From the NCBI GenBank assembly GCA_030824175.1, contig JAVBYH010000157.1, positions 1 to 5,721 on the forward strand: 5,721 nt of DNA, written 5' to 3'. The notes beneath the pieces are model-generated. The model saw only the letters and a program-made list of their open reading frames with translations. It was not told the origin of the DNA and searched no databases. The position numbers and the translations under genes are program-made. Shown piece by piece: positions 1 to 3,556 of this stretch; the stretch's first letter is position 1; each line of letters opens with the position of its first letter. The stretch is from Bacteroidota bacterium. GTDB taxonomy: Bacteria > Bacteroidota > Ignavibacteria > UBA10030 > UBA8401.

Positions 1-402
1 ATCCTGATGCACGCTGCCGACGGCCGGATCGGCGTAGAGCCGAAAGGACGATTTCACGTCCGCTGCCGTCACGGCTGCGCTGTCCGACCAACGCGCGTCC
101 ATGCGCAGGTGGATAAGGATGTCGCGGCCGCTGTTCTTGAATTCGAACGCTCTCGCGAGAGACGGCGCGAAGCGGATCGTGCCGTCGGCCGTATCGGCTT
201 CGGGCGTCACAAGCGAGGGATAGAGAAGTTCCACGATCTCCTGCGCGGTCGCGTCCGTGGTAAACAACGGATTGAACGTGTCGATGTCGCCGCTGAGGCC
301 GATGACGATTATCTGCTGTTGAACGGAGCGGTCCTCTTTTTGCGAACAACCGGCGAAGAAGAGGAGAAGAAGTGTGAGGGCCAACAGATTTTTCGCAACC
401 AT
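1..402 (-). CDS. ABC transporter substrate-binding lipoprotein, peptide/nickel family (SBP_bac_5), 5' part only
   Basis: The reverse strand is open from an ATG at 402 to the window edge, giving 134 codons with no stop; the rest of the gene lies to the left. Residues 1-19 form a lipoprotein signal: a charged start (MVAKN), a run of Leu/Phe, and the lipobox FAGC with the lipidated Cys at residue 19. The mature part matches the start of the DppA/OppA/NikA-type binding proteins: a strand followed by DIDTFNPLF near residue 39, ELLYPSLV near 59, FAPSLARAFEF near 78, and RWSDSAAVTAADVKSSF at 104-120, which is the family's 'W-sDG-pvTAaDV-fSf' motif. It should be anchored in the envelope and capture peptides, nickel or a metal chelate; the ligand cannot be told from this end. 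A weak Shine-Dalgarno sequence (AGGA, 415-418) lies 12 bases upstream. It is divergent from two ATPase genes with which it probably forms one importer. The family call is solid, the substrate unknown. Confidence 0.88.
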   Translation of the reverse strand, partial: MVAKNLLALTLLLLFFAGCSQKEDRSVQQQIIVIGLSGDIDTFNPLFTTDATAQEIVELLYPSLVTPEADTADGTIRFAPSLARAFEFKNSGRDILIHLRMDARWSDSAAVTAADVKSSFRLYADPAVGSVHQD

Positions 403-473
403 TATGTATGCACTTCCTTGAGTATGAACCGTTGCACGAGAAGGGGAGTATCCGCTGAAAAGAAATAATTGTA

Positions 474-502
474 TTGAGATTTGGACACGGATTTAATATA
501 CT
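474..502 (+). promoter_or_regulatory. sigma70-like promoter for the ABC ATPase genes
   Basis: A -35 box TTGAGA (474-479, 5/6 consensus) and a -10 box TATACT (497-502, 5/6) have the optimal 17-base spacing. The predicted start of transcription, around 508-510, is only a few bases before the ATG at 514. The message would therefore be nearly leaderless, or translation begins at the in-frame ATG at 526 or 532. The -10 box overlaps that of the opposing promoter. Confidence 0.6.
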
Positions 503-523
503 TAGTTCACTAAATGAAATCAA
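495..523 (-). promoter_or_regulatory. sigma70-like promoter for the substrate-binding lipoprotein gene
   Basis: On the reverse strand a -35 box TTGATT (518-523) and a -10 box TATATT (495-500) are separated by exactly 17 bases. Transcription would start near 488, leaving a leader of roughly 87 bases before the ATG at 402. The -35 box lies inside the first codons of the divergent ATPase gene. Seen by eye from consensus match (4/6 and 5/6); not tested. Confidence 0.5.
502..513. promoter_or_regulatory. candidate operator: 12-bp inverted repeat TTAGT-TC-ACTAA
   Basis: TTAGT (502-506) and ACTAA (509-513) are perfect inverted copies around a 2-base centre. The dyad starts at the last base of the rightward -10 box and covers the rightward start site. 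It also sits entirely within the -35/-10 spacer of the leftward promoter. One bound repressor could therefore block both directions. A short dyad in AT-rich DNA can arise by chance, so regulatory function is inference from placement; no regulator gene is in the window. Confidence 0.4.
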
Positions 524-1227
524 CAATGCATATGAATGAAATTCTGCGCGTCGATCATCTTTCGGTACAGACGGCGCATCCCGGCGTGCGAACGGATATC
601 ATTCACGATGTCTCGTTTACAGTTCATGCGGGCGAGGTATTCTCCATTGTCGGCGAAAGCGGGAGCGGGAAGACGACGCTCGCGTGCGCTCTCACGCGGC
701 TGCTGCCGCCTGCGCAGCTGTCGGTTCGCGGTTCCGTGCATTTCGGCGGCAGGGACGTTCTCGCCCTGCCGGATGCCGGGGTGCGGGGCGTGTTGCGGTC
801 GCACATACGGTACTTGTTTCAGGAGCCGGGACAGTCGCTCAATCCGCTCTCCCGCATCTCGGCACAGCTTGCGCATGCGTTCGATCCCGAACCGGCCCAC
901 ACGCGCAGATGCGCCGAGCTGTTCACATCGTTCGGTCTCACCGGCCATGACGAACTCCTCCGCTCGTATCCGCACCAGCTCTCGATCGGCACGCTGCAAA
1001 GGATCCTGCTTGCCGTTGCGCTTGCGGTGCGTCCGCGGCTGCTCATCGCCGACGAACCCACGAGCGCGATCGATTCGCTCGTCAAATTCCAGATGATGGA
1101 CGCGATCCGCGCGCTCACGCGCCAGGAGGAACTCGCCGTCATCTTTATAACGCACGATCTCACCCTTGCCCGGCGCTATGCCGACCGCACGGCCGTGCTC
1201 AGCGGAGGGCGACTTGCACGTACTTGA
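514..1227 (+). CDS. ABC transporter ATPase, peptide/nickel importer family (OppD/NikD-like), short, with altered signature motif
   Basis: A 237-residue cytoplasmic ATPase that would power uptake with the second ATPase gene. Visible motifs: Walker A GESGSGKTT (residues 47-55), Q-loop LFQEPGQSLNP (101-111, typical of the Opp/Dpp/Nik group), ABC signature region HQLSIGTLQR (154-163), Walker B LLIADEP (176-182, with Asp180 and catalytic Glu181), D-loop SAID and the H-loop His in FITHD (His214). The signature reads LSIGT instead of LSGGx. The context LQRILLAVAL resembles NikD-type proteins. The protein stops at GGRLART, so it lacks the 'GPTxxVLxxPxHPYT' tail and the C-terminal extension of the roughly 320-residue OppD/DppD proteins. 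In-frame ATGs lie at 514, 526 and 532; none has a clear Shine-Dalgarno sequence, and by family alignment 532 (MNEILRVDHLS) is a plausible true start. The next gene overlaps its 3' end. Confidence 0.88.
   Translation: MKSTMHMNEILRVDHLSVQTAHPGVRTDIIHDVSFTVHAGEVFSIVGESGSGKTTLACALTRLLPPAQLSVRGSVHFGGRDVLALPDAGVRGVLRSHIRYLFQEPGQSLNPLSRISAQLAHAFDPEPAHTRRCAELFTSFGLTGHDELLRSYPHQLSIGTLQRILLAVALAVRPRLLIADEPTSAIDSLVKFQMMDAIRALTRQEELAVIFITHDLTLARRYADRTAVLSGGRLART
1204..1209 (+). promoter_or_regulatory. Shine-Dalgarno site deciding a TTG start
   Basis: GGAGGG lies four bases before a TTG at 1214, inside the last codons of the upstream ATPase gene. It supports the TTG over the ATGs at 1166 and 1181. Caution: the same bases also encode the conserved GGR of the upstream protein, and the second ATPase has an identical string at its own GGR codons, so the match may partly be coincidence. 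Confidence 0.5.
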
Positions 1228-1966
1228 TGTCTCCACTCTTGTGTGTGCGTACCGCACCGACGGGAACGGAGCGAAGACGGTGCTCGACGGCGTCTCGTTC
1301 TCGGTGGACGAAGGCGGCTGCCTCGGCCTCATCGGCGACAGCGGCGGCGGCAAGTCGACGATCGCCCGGTGCGTGGCGGGGCTCATGCGGCCTGACGCGG
1401 GCCGCATCTCCATCTGCGGCACGAACGTGTTTCCCGACGTGAAGAACCGCAGGATGCTTGCGGGGAAGGTCCAGATGCTGTATCAGGATCATGCGGCGTC
1501 CTTCGACCCTATCATGACGGTGCGGGAGTCTCTCGAGGAGGGGGTGCGTGTGCGGGCGAACGGGGGAGCCATCCCCGCCGGCCGCATTGTCCGAATGCTG
1601 GAAGAAGTCGGACTCGGACCGGACATGTGCGACAAATTTCCGCGTCAGCTCAGCGGAGGGGAGCGTCAGAGGGTGGCGCTGGCCCGGTCCCTCTCCGTCG
1701 ATCCTCCGCTCCTTGTGCTCGACGAGCCGACCTCGTCGCTCGACGAAGTCACACAGGTGAAGATCCTGGACCTCGTCGCGTCCATGCAGCAGGCCAAGGG
1801 CACGGCCATCCTCTTCATTTCGCACGACATTACGTCCATCGCGCGCATCTGCGATCGCATCGCCGTGCTCTGCGGAGGGCGCATCGTCGAATCGGGTCCC
1901 ACCGCATCAGTCCTTGCCAACCCCTCGCATCCCTACACGAAGCGCATCGCGGAGCTCCATGCCTGA
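1214..1966 (+). CDS. ABC transporter ATPase, peptide/nickel importer family (OppF/NikE-like)
   Basis: The second ATPase of the importer, about 250 residues from the TTG at 1214. Motifs, numbered from that start: Walker A GDSGGGKST (41-49), Q-loop MLYQDHAASFDP (Gln91), canonical signature LSGGERQR (146-153), Walker B LLVLDEP (166-172, Asp170/Glu171), D-loop SSLD, H-loop FISHD (His204), and the family tail VESGPTASVLANPSHPYTKRI with HPYT at 239-242. It ends soon after HPYT, so it lacks the longer C-terminal extension of OppF/DppF; this size is closer to NikE or CntF. The frame also offers ATGs at 1166 and 1181, but these add residues without family resemblance and overlap the upstream gene by up to 62 bases. 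The TTG gives a protein starting at the first conserved strand (HVLDVSTLVCAYR) and overlaps by 14 bases. It presumably forms a heterodimer with the upstream ATPase. Its stop lies 5 bp from the stop of the convergent phosphatase gene. Confidence 0.9.
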   Translation: MHVLDVSTLVCAYRTDGNGAKTVLDGVSFSVDEGGCLGLIGDSGGGKSTIARCVAGLMRPDAGRISICGTNVFPDVKNRRMLAGKVQMLYQDHAASFDPIMTVRESLEEGVRVRANGGAIPAGRIVRMLEEVGLGPDMCDKFPRQLSGGERQRVALARSLSVDPPLLVLDEPTSSLDEVTQVKILDLVASMQQAKGTAILFISHDITSIARICDRIAVLCGGRIVESGPTASVLANPSHPYTKRIAELHA

Positions 1967-1971
1967 GCGCA

Positions 1972-3171
1972 TCATCCGTTGAATCGCAGTGTCAAAAGCG
2001 TGATGTCGTCCGATTGCGGCGCATTGCACGTGTGCGTTTTCAGGTGCGCGATGCTCCCGGTGACGATCTCATCGATCGTCGATCCGTTCACGCCCGCAAG
2101 AAACGCCTCGAGACGGTCCTCTCCGTAGAGATTCTTTTCCGCATCCATCGCTTCGCTCACGCCGTCGGTGTACAGGAAGATCGTGTCTCCCTTGTGGAGC
2201 GTGAGTTTCTTCGTCTCGAAATCAAGCCGTGGAATCTTGCCCAAGAGCGTGCCCTCGGTGTCGGGGAGCTGCTCGACCGTGTGCGAGTCTGCACGGAGAA
2301 GGTAGGGGCTGTTGTGACCGCCGTTGCTGTAGTGCACCTCGCCGGTGCGCACATTCATCACGGCGTAGAACACGGTGACGAATGTCGCCGATTCGCTCTC
2401 GGGGATGAGGAGCGTGTTGAGACGGCGCAACACCTCGCCCGGATTCACGATCTGGTGCGCGATCGCCTTCAGGAGCGTCCGCGCGACGGCCATGTAAATC
2501 GCCGCGGGGATGCCCTTGCCCGACACGTCGCCGATCGTGAAGGCGAGCCTGTCCTCGTCGATGAAATAATAATCGTAGAAATCACCGCCCACCTCTTTCG
2601 CCGTCACCATCTGCGCGAAGATCCCGATCTCGGGCCGGTGCGGGAACGGGGGGAACACCTTCGGCAGGAGCGACTGCTGTATGCGCGTCGCCGTGGTGAG
2701 ATCGCGCTGCACCGCGACGAGGTCGTCGTGCGATTTCAACGCGTCCTTGATGATGGCCAGGTGCTCCATCGTCTTCTGCACCGTGAGTTCGAGATCGTTG
2801 AAGTTGATCGGCTTCGTGAGGAAGTCGAACGCGCCGCGGTTCATTGCCGTGCGTATGTTCTCCATGTCGCCGTACGCGGAGATGATCACGGACTTCAGCG
2901 CGGGATTGTTCATTTCATGCAGCTTCTGGAGGAGCGTGAGCCCGTCCATTTCGGGCATGTTGATGTCCGAAAGGACGACGGTGATGTCCTGATGCTGCGA
3001 GAGTTTCTCGAGGGCCTGGAGCCCGTTCTGTGCGAAGACGAAATTGAATTCGTTTTCGCGAATCTGTTTCCTGAACTTCTGTTTGATGAGGAGTTCGAGG
3101 TCCGGTTCGTCGTCTACGACGAGGATCTTGTGGCCCATGCTGATGCTTTCGATAAAGTGTGTGTGCCGCAT
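1972..3171 (-). CDS. Response regulator with PP2C-type serine/threonine phosphatase output (SpoIIE/RsbU family)
   Basis: A 399-residue cytoplasmic protein with an N-terminal receiver and a C-terminal PP2C phosphatase. Receiver, about residues 14-130: acidic pair Asp20/Asp21 (VVDDEP), phospho-acceptor Asp69 (LSDINMP), Ser98 (IISAYGD), Lys120 (LTKPI). A helical linker leads to the SpoIIE-type entry TATRIQQSLLP (160-170). The phosphatase metal-binding residues all look intact: Asp197 in EVGGDFYD, Asp215 in GDVSGKG, Asp336 in LYTDGVSEA and Asp389 in QSDDITLL. Proteins of this kind are switched by receiver phosphorylation and usually dephosphorylate a STAS anti-sigma antagonist; no such partner is visible here. 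It is the third gene of an operon. The ATG at 3171 is used because it has a weak GGA five bases upstream and lies 10 bases from the preceding stop. The ATG at 3138 (MGHKILVVDDE), which starts right at the receiver fold, is an equally credible start and would give 388 residues. Confidence 0.92.
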   Translation of the reverse strand: MRHTHFIESISMGHKILVVDDEPDLELLIKQKFRKQIRENEFNFVFAQNGLQALEKLSQHQDITVVLSDINMPEMDGLTLLQKLHEMNNPALKSVIISAYGDMENIRTAMNRGAFDFLTKPINFNDLELTVQKTMEHLAIIKDALKSHDDLVAVQRDLTTATRIQQSLLPKVFPPFPHRPEIGIFAQMVTAKEVGGDFYDYYFIDEDRLAFTIGDVSGKGIPAAIYMAVARTLLKAIAHQIVNPGEVLRRLNTLLIPESESATFVTVFYAVMNVRTGEVHYSNGGHNSPYLLRADSHTVEQLPDTEGTLLGKIPRLDFETKKLTLHKGDTIFLYTDGVSEAMDAEKNLYGEDRLEAFLAGVNGSTIDEIVTGSIAHLKTHTCNAPQSDDITLLTLRFNG

Positions 3172-3181
3172 CGGATTCCGG

Positions 3182-3556
3182 TTATGAAAAATTGAACACG
3201 TCCTTTTTCACCTGGAGAAAATCGATGGGTTTCGTGAAGTAGTGGTCGGCGCCGGTGGTCATGGCCGTGGTGAAATTGATGTCGTCGCCGTACGCCGTGA
3301 TCATCGAGACACGGATCTGCGGATAGCGTTCCTTGACGATCCGCAGCAGTTCGAGTCCGGTCATGCCCGGCATGTTGATGTCCGAGAGGATGCAGACGAT
3401 GTCCGGGGGTTGGATGCTCGTGAGGTACGTGAGGGCCTCATCGCCTGAAAACGCATAATACAATTCTATGAGTCCCTGCTTCACTTCTTTGCGGAACTGC
3501 TGTTTGAACAGAATCTCAACATCCGTTTCATCATCGACGATCATTACCTTCATCAT
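3182..3556 (-). CDS. Single-domain response regulator (CheY/Spo0F-like receiver)
   Basis: A 124-residue protein that is only a receiver domain with no output domain. Visible residues: acidic pair Asp9/Asp10 (MIVDDET), phospho-acceptor Asp59 (LSDINMPGM), Thr86 (MITAYGD), aromatic Tyr106 in the DHYF stretch, and Lys109 (FTKPI). The reading frame is open upstream to 3883, but that part is an out-of-frame reading of the kinase gene. The true start is the ATG at 3556, which overlaps the kinase stop as ATGA and has an AGGAG Shine-Dalgarno seven bases away. A second ATG follows immediately at 3553. This coupling implies co-translation with the kinase, its probable phosphodonor. Without an output domain it may act as a phosphate sink, a relay intermediate or a protein-binding switch. 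Its sequence is strikingly similar to the receiver of the next gene, including ILFKQQFRKEV versus LLIKQKFRKQI in helix 1. Confidence 0.9.
   Translation of the reverse strand: MMKVMIVDDETDVEILFKQQFRKEVKQGLIELYYAFSGDEALTYLTSIQPPDIVCILSDINMPGMTGLELLRIVKERYPQIRVSMITAYGDDINFTTAMTTGADHYFTKPIDFLQVKKDVFNFS

Noticed and set aside
7..468. A 153-codon + strand frame at the left edge
   Set aside because: It is antisense to the lipoprotein gene, whose signal peptide, lipobox and SBP_bac_5 motifs are clear, and it reads on into the promoter region.
403..513. A riboswitch or other structured RNA in the leader of the lipoprotein gene
   Set aside because: The leader of about 87 bases shows no convincing long stem or known riboswitch core by eye.
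520..1422. A 300-codon minus-strand frame over the ATPase genes
   Set aside because: It runs antisense through Walker and signature motifs of two clear ATPases and has no recognisable domain.
1627..3195. A 522-codon open frame on the + strand spanning the second ATPase end and the antisense of the phosphatase gene
   Set aside because: It is out of frame with the ATPase and antisense to a gene with intact receiver and PP2C motifs. The translation is rich in Arg, His, Glu and Val with no recognisable domain, as expected for a shadow frame in GC-rich coding DNA.
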